A stretch of 64,000 nt of DNA from positions 372,001 to 436,000 of the forward strand of contig JANQJA010000009.1 in assembly GCA_028281885.1 (NCBI GenBank), in the 5' to 3' direction. The stretch comes from Pseudomonadales bacterium. Its GTDB lineage: Bacteria > Pseudomonadota > Gammaproteobacteria > Pseudomonadales > Azotimanducaceae. The position numbers were made by a program, and so were the translations under genes. Positions 48,511-60,390 of this stretch are shown here, piece after piece (the first letter of the stretch is position 1; every line of letters starts with the position of its first letter). The notes under the pieces were generated by a model. The model did not search any database, was not told the DNA's origin, and worked only from the letters and a program-made list of their open reading frames with translations.

Positions 48511-50778
48511 ATGCTAAGCAGAGATCTGGAAGTTACGCTCAACCACGCTTTTAAGGATGCTCGTGCAAAACGTCACGAGTTGATGTCGGTTGAACACCTG
48601 CTCCTCGCACTGCTGGATAACTCCGTCGCAGCGGAAGTACTTCGCGCCTGCGGCGCCGACATCGACAAACTCAGAACCGAGCTGACAGAGTTTCTCGACG
48701 CAACCACACCGCTTATTCCCAAAAACGAAACCGACCGGGAAACGCAACCGACGCTGGGTTTCCAGCGCGTCCTGCAACGTGCGGTATTTCACGTACAAAG
48801 CAGCGGCAAGAAAGAAGTAACCGGGGCAAATGTACTGGTCGCCATTTTTAGCGAACAGGAATCACACGCCGTCTATGTCCTCAAGCAGCAGGACATCAAT
48901 CGAATCGACGTCGTCAATTACATTGCTCATGGTACGCCCAAGGTCGCCAACGGACAGGAGTCCGAAGGTATCGGTAGTGTCGAAGAAGAGGGTGCTGAAA
49001 GCGAAGGCAGTCCCAGCCCGCTTGAGAGCTTCGCGACAAACCTCAATGAGCAAGCGAAAAAAGGGACGATCGATCCGCTGGTCGGTCGGGAAGAAGAAAT
49101 CGAACGTGTCGTTCAGATCCTGTCACGCAGACGCAAGAACAATCCGCTTCTGGTGGGTGAATCCGGTGTCGGTAAAACAGCCATCGCCGAGGGGCTCGCC
49201 AAGAAGATTGTCGACGGCGAGGTCCCGGAAATTATTGCAGGCAGTACCGTTTACGCCCTCGATATGGGGGCACTGCTTGCCGGTACCAAATATCGCGGTG
49301 ACTTCGAGAAACGTCTCAAGAACCTGTTGGCTGAGCTGACCAAAACAGACAATCAGATTCTCTTCATCGATGAGATTCATACGATTATCGGCGCCGGTGC
49401 CGCATCGGGCGGGGTCATGGATGCGTCCAACTTGCTGAAACCACTGCTGGCTTCAGGTGAAATCCGCTGCATGGGCTCAACAACCTATCAGGAGTATCGC
49501 GGAATCTTTGACAAGGACCGGGCACTCTCGCGCCGTTTTCAAAAAATCGATATCACCGAACCAAGTATCGAAGATACCTACCGAATTCTTCGAGGACTGA
49601 AGACGCGATTCGAGGAACACCATCAGCTGAAATATACTGATCGCGCCCTGCGCGCCGCTTCTGAACTGGCCAGCAAGTACATCAACGATCGCTTCATGCC
49701 TGACAAGGCGATTGACGTCATCGACGAGGTCGGCGCCTACCAACAGCTGCAACCGCCTTCAAAGCGAAAAAAACAGATCAGCGTCAGCGATGTCGAAAAA
49801 ATGGTCGCCAAGATCGCCCGCATTCCGCCAAGCAGTGTATCCGCTTCGGACAAGGAAGCGCTCCGTGATCTGGACAAGAACCTCAAGATGGTGATCTTCG
49901 GCCAGGACGAAGCAATCGACACCATGTCCAGCGCCATCAAATTGTCCCGTGCGGGCCTGAAGGAAGGTGAAAAGCCGATCGGTTCATTCCTGTTTGCCGG
50001 GCCCACGGGGGTCGGTAAGACAGAGGTTTGTCGCCAGCTCGCTCGCATCATGGGTGTCGAGATGGTCCGCTTCGACATGTCCGAATATATGGAACGTCAC
50101 ACCGTCTCCAGATTGATTGGTGCACCCCCCGGGTACGTTGGATACGACCAGGGTGGATTGCTGACCGAAGAGATCACCAAGCATCCCCATTGCGTGCTGT
50201 TGCTGGACGAGATCGAGAAGGCGCACCCTGACGTGTTCAACCTGCTGCTGCAGATCATGGACCACGGTACGCTGACCGACAACAACGGCCGGGCCGCCGA
50301 TTTCCGCAATGTGGTTCTCATCATGACCACCAATGCGGGTGCCCAGGAGATGAGCCGATCATCGATCGGTTTCCAACACCAGGATCACTCTTCGGACGGG
50401 ATGGAACAGCTGAAGAAGATGTTCACGCCAGAGTTCCGCAATCGCCTCGATGCCATCGTCCAGTTCAATTCGCTCGACGAGGAAGTGATCAAGACCGTGG
50501 TCGATAAATTCCTGGTGGAAGTGCAGGTGCAGCTGGATAGCAAGAAGGTCACCGTCCACGTGGATGAAGCCGCGCGAGACTGGCTGGTAACGCATGGCTA
50601 CGACAAGAAAATGGGCGCAAGGCCAATGCAGCGACTGATCCAGACACGGATCAAGAAGCCACTGGCCGAAGATATCCTGTTCGGCAAGTTGTCCAATAAT
50701 GGTGGCATCGTCAATGTCACCGTCGAGGACGACGACCTGCATCTCGAGATCGAGGAGCCGTCCGAGGCACCTGCCTAA
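48511..50778 (+). CDS. clpA: ATP-dependent Clp protease ATP-binding subunit ClpA
   Basis: Hexameric unfoldase that feeds ClpP. The 755-residue protein has the Clp N-domain (1-150), a first AAA module with Walker A GESGVGKT (about residue 213) and Walker B LFIDEIHT, and a second with GPTGVGKT (about 498) and [14 protein letters not shown]. No ClpB-type middle coiled coil is present, so it is ClpA. The ClpP-contacting loop should lie in the second module. It is convergent with infA. Confidence 0.96.
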   Translation: MLSRDLEVTLNHAFKDARAKRHELMSVEHLLLALLDNSVAAEVLRACGADIDKLRTELTEFLDATTPLIPKNETDRETQPTLGFQRVLQRAVFHVQSSGKKEVTGANVLVAIFSEQESHAVYVLKQQDINRIDVVNYIAHGTPKVANGQESEGIGSVEEEGAESEGSPSPLESFATNLNEQAKKGTIDPLVGREEEIERVVQILSRRRKNNPLLVGESGVGKTAIAEGLAKKIVDGEVPEIIAGSTVYALDMGALLAGTKYRGDFEKRLKNLLAELTKTDNQILFIDEIHTIIGAGAASGGVMDASNLLKPLLASGEIRCMGSTTYQEYRGIFDKDRALSRRFQKIDITEPSIEDTYRILRGLKTRFEEHHQLKYTDRALRAASELASKYINDRFMPDKAIDVIDEVGAYQQLQPPSKRKKQISVSDVEKMVAKIARIPPSSVSASDKEALRDLDKNLKMVIFGQDEAIDTMSSAIKLSRAGLKEGEKPIGSFLFAGPTGVGKTEVCRQLARIMGVEMVRFDMSEYMERHTVSRLIGAPPGYVGYDQGGLLTEEITKHPHCVLLLDEIEKAHPDVFNLLLQIMDHGTLTDNNGRAADFRNVVLIMTTNAGAQEMSRSSIGFQHQDHSSDGMEQLKKMFTPEFRNRLDAIVQFNSLDEEVIKTVVDKFLVEVQVQLDSKKVTVHVDEAARDWLVTHGYDKKMGARPMQRLIQTRIKKPLAEDILFGKLSNNGGIVNVTVEDDDLHLEIEEPSEAPA

Positions 50779-50880
50779 CAGCAGGCCGGTTGTTCGGGAA
50801 AGCGGAGTTTACAAGCAAGTAAATGAGCATTTCACGGGCAGCCGACAACGCAGCATCGGGCCATCCCCAAGGCTAAGAGA

Positions 50881-51096
50881 TCATTCGCGGAAGGTAATAC
50901 GTCCCTTACTCAAATCATACGGCGTCACTTCCACCTTGACCTTGTCGCCGGTGAGAATCTTGATGTAGTTCTTGCGCATTTTCCCCGAGATATGCGCCGT
51001 AATAACGTGGCCGTTCTCCAGTTCAACCCGAAACATTGTGTTGGGCAGCGTATCAACCACCGTACCACTGAGTTGTATCGCTTCTTCCTTTGCCAT
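50881..51096 (-). CDS. infA: Translation initiation factor IF-1
   Basis: An OB-fold protein of 71 residues that binds the ribosomal A site during initiation. The sequence is nearly that of the Pseudomonas/E. coli factor ([45 protein letters not shown]). It sits next to clpA as in E. coli and Pseudomonas; no serW-like tRNA is seen in the gap. Confidence 0.97.
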   Translation of the reverse strand: MAKEEAIQLSGTVVDTLPNTMFRVELENGHVITAHISGKMRKNYIKILTGDKVKVEVTPYDLSKGRITFRE

Positions 51097-51173
51097 CCAG
51101 CTACCTGATTAATGCACGCAGTGCCTGAGAAGCGGAGCATTTTGCCCTAACCACTCCCGCTTGGCAAAACAGA

Positions 51174-51884
51174 TCAGGGTTCAGCCTCAATCCAGCGATT
51201 GTTCACAAACATCTCGATGGGGCGATAGTCCATCTTGTAGTTCATCTTCTGGCACTGTTTGATCCAGTAACCGAGATAAACGTGGGACAGCTTCTGCCGG
51301 GCCGCCCGGTCCACCAGCCACAGTATGGCAAAGACGCCCAGACTGCGCCGGGCAAGCGCGGGATCGAAAAACGTGTAGATCGCCGACAGACCATGATCCA
51401 GCTCGTCAATCACCGCGACGGCAACCAGCCTGGAGCCCGCACGAAACTCGACAAAACAGGCTTCCGGTCTTCCCTCTACCAGAAACGATTCAAATTGTTC
51501 CCGGCTGGCAGGATACATGTCGCCGTTACGATGACGGTCATCGATGTAACGATCATAGAGAGAGAACAGTTCGTCGGTCAGCTGCGGCGGTGAAAGGGTG
51601 ACGGTCAGATCCTGGTTGCGTCGCCAGACTCGACGTTGGCTGCGGGACATGACGAAACGGTCGGCCTGGACCCTCACTGGAATACAGGCGGAGCAAGATT
51701 GGCAGTAGGGACGGTAGATATGCGTACCGCTGCGCCGGAAACCAACAGCAGACAGCGAGGAATACAAACGCTTGTCAATGTTCGCGAGCGGGTCAGCGAA
51801 TAATGTGATGGCTTCGCGGCCTTCCAGGTAGCTGCAATCGTGCGCCGGTGTCGCGAAAAACCGCAGCTCCGATAAGGATGTCAT
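51174..51884 (-). CDS. bpt: Aspartate/glutamate leucyltransferase Bpt (bacterial Ate family)
   Basis: Attaches Leu from Leu-tRNA to N-terminal Asp or Glu, making a secondary N-degron primary. The 236-residue protein has the N-terminal Cys segment YRPYCQSCSACIPVRV and the YLGYWIKQCQKMNYKMDYRP segment of bacterial Ate-like enzymes, with a GNAT-type fold. It lies between infA and aat, as in Pseudomonas, and acts with Aat, ClpS and ClpA in the same block. Confidence 0.93.
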   Translation of the reverse strand: MTSLSELRFFATPAHDCSYLEGREAITLFADPLANIDKRLYSSLSAVGFRRSGTHIYRPYCQSCSACIPVRVQADRFVMSRSQRRVWRRNQDLTVTLSPPQLTDELFSLYDRYIDDRHRNGDMYPASREQFESFLVEGRPEACFVEFRAGSRLVAVAVIDELDHGLSAIYTFFDPALARRSLGVFAILWLVDRAARQKLSHVYLGYWIKQCQKMNYKMDYRPIEMFVNNRWIEAEP

Positions 51885-51916
51885 CAGGGCCCTCCCGGCC
51901 AGACCACGTCGCTACG

Positions 51917-52630
51917 TTACCATGGTCCCAGGTCGACAAACATCTGGTCCCACTGAAACGGATCAACTGATGGCGCTGCCAGTTGCTGCACCAGGGCGAC
52001 AAAATCCTGCCTGGGAATGGTTGCCGCACCCATGGAAAGCAGGTGATCGGTTTCCACCTGGCAATCGATCACGCTCCCCCCCTGTGCCGCCATGGCCCGG
52101 CAGAGCCACGCCAGTGCCACCTTGGAAGCATCTGGTACCTGGTGAAACATCGATTCACCGTAGAACATCCGGCCAATCGAAACACCATAGAGCCCACCGA
52201 CCAGCTCATCCGACAAATAGGCTTCGACCGAATGCGCATAGCCCTGTCGGTGCAGCTCGATATAGGCATCTCGCATCGGTGGCGTTATCCAGGTACCTCT
52301 CTCAGTGGCCCGGGGACCACTGCAGGCATCGATCACTGCGGCAAAGTCCTTGTCCGCGCAAACCTGGAAATCGCCACGTCGAAGGCGACGCCTCAGACTG
52401 CGGCTGGGCTCGAAAGTTTCCGTAAACAGTACGCAACGGGGATCAGGTGACCACCAGAGCAGGGGCTGCCCATCCTCATACCAGGGGAAGATCCCCCGTC
52501 GGTACGCGTTGAGCAGTCGTCTGGCAGACAGATCGCCGCCGGCCGCCAACAGGCCGTTCGGCTCGGTCAGTGCCTCCTCAACGGAAGGAAAGGTGTCGGA
52601 GGCCGGGTCGAGCCAGACAATTTGGCTCAT
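51917..52630 (-). CDS. aat: Leucyl/phenylalanyl-tRNA--protein transferase Aat
   Basis: Attaches Leu or Phe to N-terminal Arg or Lys. The 237-residue protein has NGLLAAGGDLSARRLLNAYRRGIFPWYEDGQPLLWWSPDPR-like features near the N-terminus (residues 25-65) and SVEAYLSDELVGGLYGVSIGR in the core, the GNAT-like catalytic fold. It has the same strand and spacing as bpt (32 bp) and trxB (12 bp), suggesting a trxB-aat-bpt transcript. Confidence 0.95.
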   Translation of the reverse strand: MSQIVWLDPASDTFPSVEEALTEPNGLLAAGGDLSARRLLNAYRRGIFPWYEDGQPLLWWSPDPRCVLFTETFEPSRSLRRRLRRGDFQVCADKDFAAVIDACSGPRATERGTWITPPMRDAYIELHRQGYAHSVEAYLSDELVGGLYGVSIGRMFYGESMFHQVPDASKVALAWLCRAMAAQGGSVIDCQVETDHLLSMGAATIPRQDFVALVQQLAAPSVDPFQWDQMFVDLGPW

Positions 52631-52642
52631 CCGTCAGCGCCC

Positions 52643-53590
<948 letters not shown>

Positions 53591-53665
53591 TTACCTGTTC
53601 GTAATGGGCAACAAGACCATCTGAATATCTCGAAAGAGATTCAAAAATGTCTCTTAACTATTTGA

Positions 53666-53956
53666 TTAGTTGACAATTTTATTCTTGACTTCAATGAAGT
53701 CGAGGCCCTGACGGTGACGTTCGATGATTTGCCACAGCGTTCGACCCTGAGTGTCTTTCGCGTCAACATCGCGACCAGCGTCAACAAAGTAAATTAGAAA
53801 CCGTTCGAAGTCGTCCGGGCGCATCCCACGGTACGCCTTCAACAACACGTGAAAGTCAGCGGACTGCGAACCCGAAGGTTCCAGTGCGAGAAAACTCTTG
53901 ACGCGATCATCGTCCCATACTTCATCGGTTACGGAGGGTTGCGCCGGTCCTGCCAT
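53666..53956 (-). CDS. PA4642-family small protein
   Basis: A 96-residue acidic cytoplasmic protein that resembles the uncharacterised PA4642 family of Pseudomonas (VTDEVWDDDRVKSFLALEP, LLKAYRGMRPDDFERFL, GRDVDAKDTQGRTL). The last segment resembles an ankyrin-like turn. It is transcribed alone and divergently from ftsK. Function is unknown. Confidence 0.75.
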   Translation of the reverse strand: MAGPAQPSVTDEVWDDDRVKSFLALEPSGSQSADFHVLLKAYRGMRPDDFERFLIYFVDAGRDVDAKDTQGRTLWQIIERHRQGLDFIEVKNKIVN

Positions 53957-54099
53957 GTTACTGCCTGCCTCAAAAAGTGGGGAATCATACCCCAGAGGGC
54001 CGTCAGCCGGTAGAGACGAGGATAAAACGATTTATAAAATCGAGTTATCACTATATGATGTAAGAGTTTGATTCGTAACGAAATTGAGAGGGTCATTGC

Positions 54100-56439
54100 G
54101 TGGCATCCGTGAAGGCAAAGGCCAAGGATAGCGACCAGATATCCGAACACCTGATGCCCCGTCTGCGGGAAGGTGGACTCATCGCCATCGTGGCACTGTG
54201 TCTTTACCTTTCACTCGCGCTCCTCAGCTTTGACGCCACCGATCCAGGCTGGAGTTTCACCGGGCAGGATGATGAGGTCAGCAACCTGGTGGGAGCCAGC
54301 GGTGCCTGGATCGCCGATGTGCTGCTGTTTCTGTTTGGCCATCTCGCTTTGCTATTCCCCGTTATGCTGGCCTGGCAGGCGGTGCAGATGTTCAGGGATC
54401 GGCAACGACCACATCCTTTCAGCTGGCCCATCCTCGGTTTCCGGGTCTGCGGCTGCATCCTGACGGTCGCCGCGGGCTGCGGCCTCGCAGCGATGCATTT
54501 CTATGCTTCCGGACTCGGTTTGCGAGAGGGCAGCGGCGGGGTCATCGGGCACCAGCTGGTCGACCTGCTGGTACCCAGCTTCAGCTATGTGGGGTCCACG
54601 CTGATTTTGCTGGCAGTATTCCTGTTCGGGCTGACCGCATTCACTGGCATGTCCTGGCTTGGCCTGATGGATATAACGGGCAAATACGCACTGCGCGGTA
54701 CTGACTGGAGCTATCAGCGATGGCTCCGATTCCGACAATGGCGCGACGAACGCGAGGAAGTGAAACAAACCACCGAACAGCGTCGGGTGGCACTGGAGGC
54801 ACAGGTAGAGCGCAACCTGTCCAGACCGACCGTCAAGATTGAGGCGGCACTGCCGACGGAAAAAAAGCAGGTCAGCGAAAGGGTGGAGCGAGAACGCCAG
54901 GGATCGTTGTTCAAGGTTTCTGCCACCGAAGGACTGCCTGCGCTCCACCTGCTGGATGCCACGGACCCGAACCGCGACACGGGGTATTCGTCCGATGACC
55001 TGGAAGCCATGTCGCGGCTGCTGGAACTCAAACTCAAGGACTACAACGTCGATGCAGAAGTAACGGCCGTCTACCCGGGCCCGGTCATCACCCGCTTTGA
55101 AGTACAGCCGGCACCGGGCGTGAAAGTCTCTCGTATCTCAGGACTGGTGAAAGACCTGGCGCGTTCGCTGGCGGTCATCAGCGTCCGCGTGGTGGAAGTG
55201 ATTCCCGGCAAGTCCGTGATTGGTATCGAGATACCCAATGTCGATCGTGAGATGGTGCGGCTGAGTGAAGTCCTGCAATCTCGCGCCTATGACAATTCCC
55301 ACTCGCCGGTCAGCCTGGCACTGGGTCACGATATCTCCGGCGAGCCGGTGGTGGTCGATTTGCAGAAGATGCCACACCTGCTGGTTGCCGGTACGACCGG
55401 TTCCGGTAAATCGGTCGGCATCAACGCCATGATCCTGTCAATGTTGTTCAAGGCATCGCCGGAGGAAGTGCGCCTCATCATGGTCGATCCCAAGATGCTG
55501 GAACTTGCCGTGTATGAAGGGATCCCGCATCTGCTCACCCCCGTGGTCACAGACATGAAAGATGCTGCCAACGCACTGAGATGGTGTGTGGCCGAGATGG
55601 AACGTCGTTACCGCCTGATGGCTGCGCTGGGCGTCCGCAATCTGAGTGGCTTTAACCGCAAGGTACGAGAGGCCATCAAGTCAGGTGAACCGCTCGCTGA
55701 CCCGCTCTGGCAACCATCGCCGCTCGAAGATGAAGACGACCAGGAACCGTCAACGCTTGAAGCGCTGCCGGTGATCGTCGTGGTGATCGATGAATTCGCT
55801 GACATGATGATGGTGGTTGGCAAGAAGGTCGAGGAATTGATTGCGCGAATCGCGCAAAAGGCCCGGGCTGCGGGGATTCACCTGGTACTGGCAACACAGC
55901 GCCCGTCAGTTGATGTGATTACCGGGTTGATCAAGGCCAATATACCGACCCGGATCGCGTTTCAGGTGTCATCCAAGGTCGACTCCCGAACGATTCTGGA
56001 CCAGGGTGGTGCGGAACAACTGCTCGGCCACGGTGACATGCTGTATCTGCCGGCGGGTTCTCCCGTGCCCATTCGAGTCCACGGCGCGTTCGTTGACGAT
56101 GATGAAGTGCATCGAGTGGTTGATAGCTGGAAGGAACTGGGCGAACCGAATTACCTGGACGGTATTCTTGACTCCCGCAGCGACTCGGAACTCTTCCCGG
56201 GTATCGCCGCCAAGGGTGGTGATGAGGAAGACGGTGACGAACAAGACCCACTCTATGACGAAGCCGTTGCCTTCGTGACCGAGAGCGGTCGAGCATCCAT
56301 ATCTTCCGTACAGCGAAAGCTGCGGATCGGCTATAACCGCGCTGCACGGATGATCGAATCGATGGAGCAGGCAGGCGTTGTCAGCCCAATGAATTCTAAC
56401 GGTTCTCGTGAGGTGCTGGCCCATGCGCCGCCGGAGTAA
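54100..56439 (+). CDS. ftsK: DNA translocase FtsK
   Basis: Moves chromosomal DNA at the septum and activates XerCD at dif. The 779-residue protein has four N-terminal membrane helices (about residues 25-185), a short linker, the RecA-like motor with Walker A GTTGSGKS (about 431-438) and [11 protein letters not shown] Walker B, and the C-terminal gamma domain (from about 715, [21 protein letters not shown]) that reads KOPS sites. The GTG start at 54100 follows GAGAGGG by 7 bp. The linker is short compared with E. coli FtsK and like that of Pseudomonas. Confidence 0.96.
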   Translation: MASVKAKAKDSDQISEHLMPRLREGGLIAIVALCLYLSLALLSFDATDPGWSFTGQDDEVSNLVGASGAWIADVLLFLFGHLALLFPVMLAWQAVQMFRDRQRPHPFSWPILGFRVCGCILTVAAGCGLAAMHFYASGLGLREGSGGVIGHQLVDLLVPSFSYVGSTLILLAVFLFGLTAFTGMSWLGLMDITGKYALRGTDWSYQRWLRFRQWRDEREEVKQTTEQRRVALEAQVERNLSRPTVKIEAALPTEKKQVSERVERERQGSLFKVSATEGLPALHLLDATDPNRDTGYSSDDLEAMSRLLELKLKDYNVDAEVTAVYPGPVITRFEVQPAPGVKVSRISGLVKDLARSLAVISVRVVEVIPGKSVIGIEIPNVDREMVRLSEVLQSRAYDNSHSPVSLALGHDISGEPVVVDLQKMPHLLVAGTTGSGKSVGINAMILSMLFKASPEEVRLIMVDPKMLELAVYEGIPHLLTPVVTDMKDAANALRWCVAEMERRYRLMAALGVRNLSGFNRKVREAIKSGEPLADPLWQPSPLEDEDDQEPSTLEALPVIVVVIDEFADMMMVVGKKVEELIARIAQKARAAGIHLVLATQRPSVDVITGLIKANIPTRIAFQVSSKVDSRTILDQGGAEQLLGHGDMLYLPAGSPVPIRVHGAFVDDDEVHRVVDSWKELGEPNYLDGILDSRSDSELFPGIAAKGGDEEDGDEQDPLYDEAVAFVTESGRASISSVQRKLRIGYNRAARMIESMEQAGVVSPMNSNGSREVLAHAPPE

Positions 56440-57088
56440 CGCAGCGCAGATATTGCTCCTCTGGCTGTGTGGGACCGCGCCGGTACAGGCTCTCGATGCT
56501 GCTTCAGAACTGAAAGCGCATCTGTCAGAACTTGACTCTATCAGCAGCCAGTTCGAGCAGGTCACCATCGGCAGGAACAATCGCGTGGTTCAGCACAGTA
56601 CCGGCTCGCTCTGGGTCGACCGAAACAACCGATTTCGTATCGAAACCGCCGCACCCTTTCCTCAGGTCCTGGTTTCGAACGGCAAGGACTTCTGGAGCTA
56701 CGATGAGGATCTTGCGCAGGTCGTTGTCCGGGAGCTGAATCAGTCAGCGGCCGAGGTCCCCATCCTGCTGTTGGGAGGTCGGGCAGACGAGATCATCGAA
56801 GCCTATGAGGTGAATCGGTTTGCCGATGACGACCAGGTCGAGTTCGTGCTGACGCCGCTCAATCCGGCGCGTCTGTTCGAAACTTTCGCCATCACCTTCA
56901 AGCGCGGCCTGCCCACGGCAATTTCCATCACCGACGGTCTGGGACAGCGAACACATATCAACCTGTCCAATACAAGGACGAATCAGAATCTTGCGGACGA
57001 TCATTTCACCCTGGCAATTCCCGAGGGGGCCGATGTGATTGACGATCGGATCACCTTATCCACAGCGGACGGAGAGAGCACTTCCTGA
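56423..57088 (+). CDS. lolA: Outer-membrane lipoprotein carrier LolA
   Basis: Periplasmic chaperone that takes lipoproteins from LolCDE to LolB. The 221-residue protein starts with a signal peptide ([14 protein letters not shown]), then shows [22 protein letters not shown] and [29 protein letters not shown]-type segments of the unclosed beta barrel. ATG 56423 follows GAGGTG by 7 bp; the GTG at 56408 is an alternative inside ftsK. It overlaps ftsK by 17 bases and rarA by one. Confidence 0.93.
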   Translation: MRRRSNAAQILLLWLCGTAPVQALDAASELKAHLSELDSISSQFEQVTIGRNNRVVQHSTGSLWVDRNNRFRIETAAPFPQVLVSNGKDFWSYDEDLAQVVVRELNQSAAEVPILLLGGRADEIIEAYEVNRFADDDQVEFVLTPLNPARLFETFAITFKRGLPTAISITDGLGQRTHINLSNTRTNQNLADDHFTLAIPEGADVIDDRITLSTADGESTS

Positions 57089-58422
57089 TGTCGTTGTTCG
57101 ACACAGCGTCCTCCTTCGAACCGCTTGCGGCAAGAATGCGGCCTCGATCTGTCGCCGAGGTCTGTGGACAACAGCATCTGCTTGGTGAAGGTAAGCCTCT
57201 ACGCCAGGCTATTGAAACATCGAGCCTGCACTCGATGATTTTCTGGGGTCCTCCGGGTGTCGGGAAAACCACCATTGCCCGCATGATTGCGGAGACCTGC
57301 GATGTTCATTTTCAGGCGATTTCCGCGGTGCTGGCCGGCGTCAAGGATATCCGAGAGGCCATCGCGGCGGCGAAGCAGGCACAACAGATGAGCGGCAGGA
57401 AGACCCTCTTGTTCGTCGATGAAGTACACCGGTTCAACAAGGGGCAGCAGGATGCCTTTCTCCCTCACGTCGAGGATGGCACCGTGATCTTTGTTGGCGC
57501 AACAACCGAAAACCCGTCGTTTGAATTAAATAATGCGCTGCTGTCCCGGGCCCGGGTCTATCGCCTGCAGCCGTTGACGTCCGATGACCTGCTTGCCGTG
57601 CTGAACCGGGCCCTGACGGACCGGGACCGCGGCCTCGGCAATCGCGGCGTAACCGCAACGCCAGACATGCTTTGTCGACTCGCCCAGTGTGCCGATGGTG
57701 ACGCCCGTCGCGCCCTGAACCTGCTGGAAATCGCCAGCGATCTTGCCAATGACGGCGAAATCACCCAGGCAATACTGGAACAGGTGTTGGGAAATGAATA
57801 TCGACGTTTCGACAAAGGCGGCGATCTCTTCTACGAGCAGATATCAGCCCTGCACAAGGCGGTAAGGGGCTCTTCCCCGGATGCTGCCCTGTACTGGTTC
57901 GCTCGCATGATCGACGGTGGCTGCGATCCGCTATACATTGCCCGTCGGGTTGTGCGGATGGCGTCCGAGGATATCGGCAATGCAGACCCACGTGGGCTTC
58001 AGCTTGCGTTGAACGCCTGGGATGTGCAGGAACGGCTCGGCAGCCCGGAAGGGGAACTGGCCATTGCCCAGGCGATTATCTTCCTCGCGGCGGCAGCGAA
58101 GAGCAACGCGGTCTACACCGCCTACGGCCGCGCGATGGCGGACGCCCAACAGCAATCATCGCTGGACGTTCCGATGCATATTCGAAACGCACCCACCACC
58201 ATGATGAAAGAGATGGGCTACGGGGAGGACTATCAGTATGCCCACACCCATGAGGATGCCTTTGTGCCGGGGGAGAGCTACTTCCCGCAAGCACTGTCGA
58301 GGGCCCGTTACTACGAGCCGGTTGATCGCGGACTGGAAAGTCAGATCAAACAGAAACTGGACCGGTTACACGAACTGAATCGAACATCAGACTTTCAACG
58401 GTACCCGCCGGATCATGATTGA
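57088..58422 (+). CDS. rarA: Replication-associated recombination protein RarA (MgsA)
   Basis: A clamp-loader-like AAA+ ATPase acting at stalled replication forks. The 444-residue protein has Walker A WGPPGVGKTT (about residues 52-61), Walker B LLFVDEVHRFNK, sensor-1 GATTENPSFELN and a C-terminal tetramerisation part. It starts in the lolA stop (TGATG) and overlaps crcB by eight bases, so the four-gene order ftsK-lolA-rarA-crcB is tightly packed. Confidence 0.95.
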   Translation: MSLFDTASSFEPLAARMRPRSVAEVCGQQHLLGEGKPLRQAIETSSLHSMIFWGPPGVGKTTIARMIAETCDVHFQAISAVLAGVKDIREAIAAAKQAQQMSGRKTLLFVDEVHRFNKGQQDAFLPHVEDGTVIFVGATTENPSFELNNALLSRARVYRLQPLTSDDLLAVLNRALTDRDRGLGNRGVTATPDMLCRLAQCADGDARRALNLLEIASDLANDGEITQAILEQVLGNEYRRFDKGGDLFYEQISALHKAVRGSSPDAALYWFARMIDGGCDPLYIARRVVRMASEDIGNADPRGLQLALNAWDVQERLGSPEGELAIAQAIIFLAAAAKSNAVYTAYGRAMADAQQQSSLDVPMHIRNAPTTMMKEMGYGEDYQYAHTHEDAFVPGESYFPQALSRARYYEPVDRGLESQIKQKLDRLHELNRTSDFQRYPPDHD

Positions 58423-58792
58423 ACTGCTTGCTATCGCGATCGGTGGCGCATTGGGTGCGCTGACGCGGCATGGTGTTACCATTGCCAGCACTACCGCCTT
58501 CGGCACCGGTTTTCCCTATGGCACCCTGATCGCCAATGTGGCCGGTTCATTGCTGATCGGCGTTGCGTTTGTATGGCTGGTCGAACGGCATCAGCTTTCG
58601 CCCGTCATTCGATCTGCCGTGATCGTGGGTTTTCTCGGCGCATTCACTACCTTTTCCACCTATTCACTGCAGGCATTCGCGCTGCTTGAAGATGGCCGGC
58701 TCGCGGCGGCAACCAGTTACGTACTGGGCAGCGTGATCCTCTGTCTGGCGGCCACCGCGGCAGGCATTGCACTTGCTCGACTGCTCCCCTAG
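58415..58792 (+). CDS. crcB: Fluoride ion transporter CrcB (Fluc)
   Basis: A four-helix dual-topology fluoride channel of 125 residues. The family segments GGALGALTRHGV, PYGTLIANVAGSLLIG and GFLGAFTTFSTYS are present, including the Asn and Phe residues that line the pore. No fluoride riboswitch is seen because the gene is inside the operon. Its TAG stop forms the CTAG end of the palindromic element that follows. Confidence 0.94.
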   Translation: MIELLAIAIGGALGALTRHGVTIASTTAFGTGFPYGTLIANVAGSLLIGVAFVWLVERHQLSPVIRSAVIVGFLGAFTTFSTYSLQAFALLEDGRLAAATSYVLGSVILCLAATAAGIALARLLP

Positions 58793-59040
58793 CGCGCATA
58801 TTGCACCAAATCATATGTACTGGTGGTCGTCTGGGTCAGGCAATTCAGGGAGATGTATGAATGCTAGGAAATCACACTTTGTTACCCACCAGCATTTACC
58901 TAAATCTCGCTCGTTCTTTTTCCTCGTGAGCTGCCGTGCTCGCTGCGCCCTGTTCTCGACAGAGCTACGCTCACGAGCCAGCTCAGGAGAAAAACGTCCT
59001 TCGCGATTTTTCAGGCATTTGGTGCAATATGCGCGCTAGA
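58789..59040. repeat. MITE-like palindromic element A between crcB and serS (252 bp)
   Basis: This fills most of the 314-bp gap between crcB and serS. It has perfect 23-bp terminal inverted repeats (58789-58811 and 59018-59040) that begin CTAGCGCGCATATTG. The outer CTAG includes the crcB stop codon. Between them is AT-mixed sequence with an internal hairpin whose 9-bp arms are CTCGTGAGC (58923-58931) and GCTCACGAG (58969-58977). There is no transposase-like reading frame. The outer parts are the same as element B in reverse orientation. TA inside CTAG at both ends is the target duplication expected for IS630/Tc1-mariner-type elements. Confidence 0.8.
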
Positions 59041-59100
59041 TCGGTTTTTTCGCGATGCCGGGCTTCTGTTAACATGGCCGCCTTCTTGCCACTGACCTGA

Positions 59101-60387
<1,287 letters not shown>

Positions 60388-60390
60388 CCG

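Noticed and set aside
50779-50880. Possible serW-like tRNA between clpA and infA, as in E. coli
   Set aside because: No acceptor stem, T-loop GTTC pattern or CCA end can be formed from this 102-bp gap.
58200-58420. Fluoride riboswitch for crcB
   Set aside because: crcB starts inside the rarA gene end; no room or motif for the aptamer.
58767-59039. Open frame of 90 codons between crcB and serS on the plus strand
   Set aside because: It lies almost wholly in palindromic element A and begins inside crcB; composition is not protein-like and no ribosome-binding site is seen.
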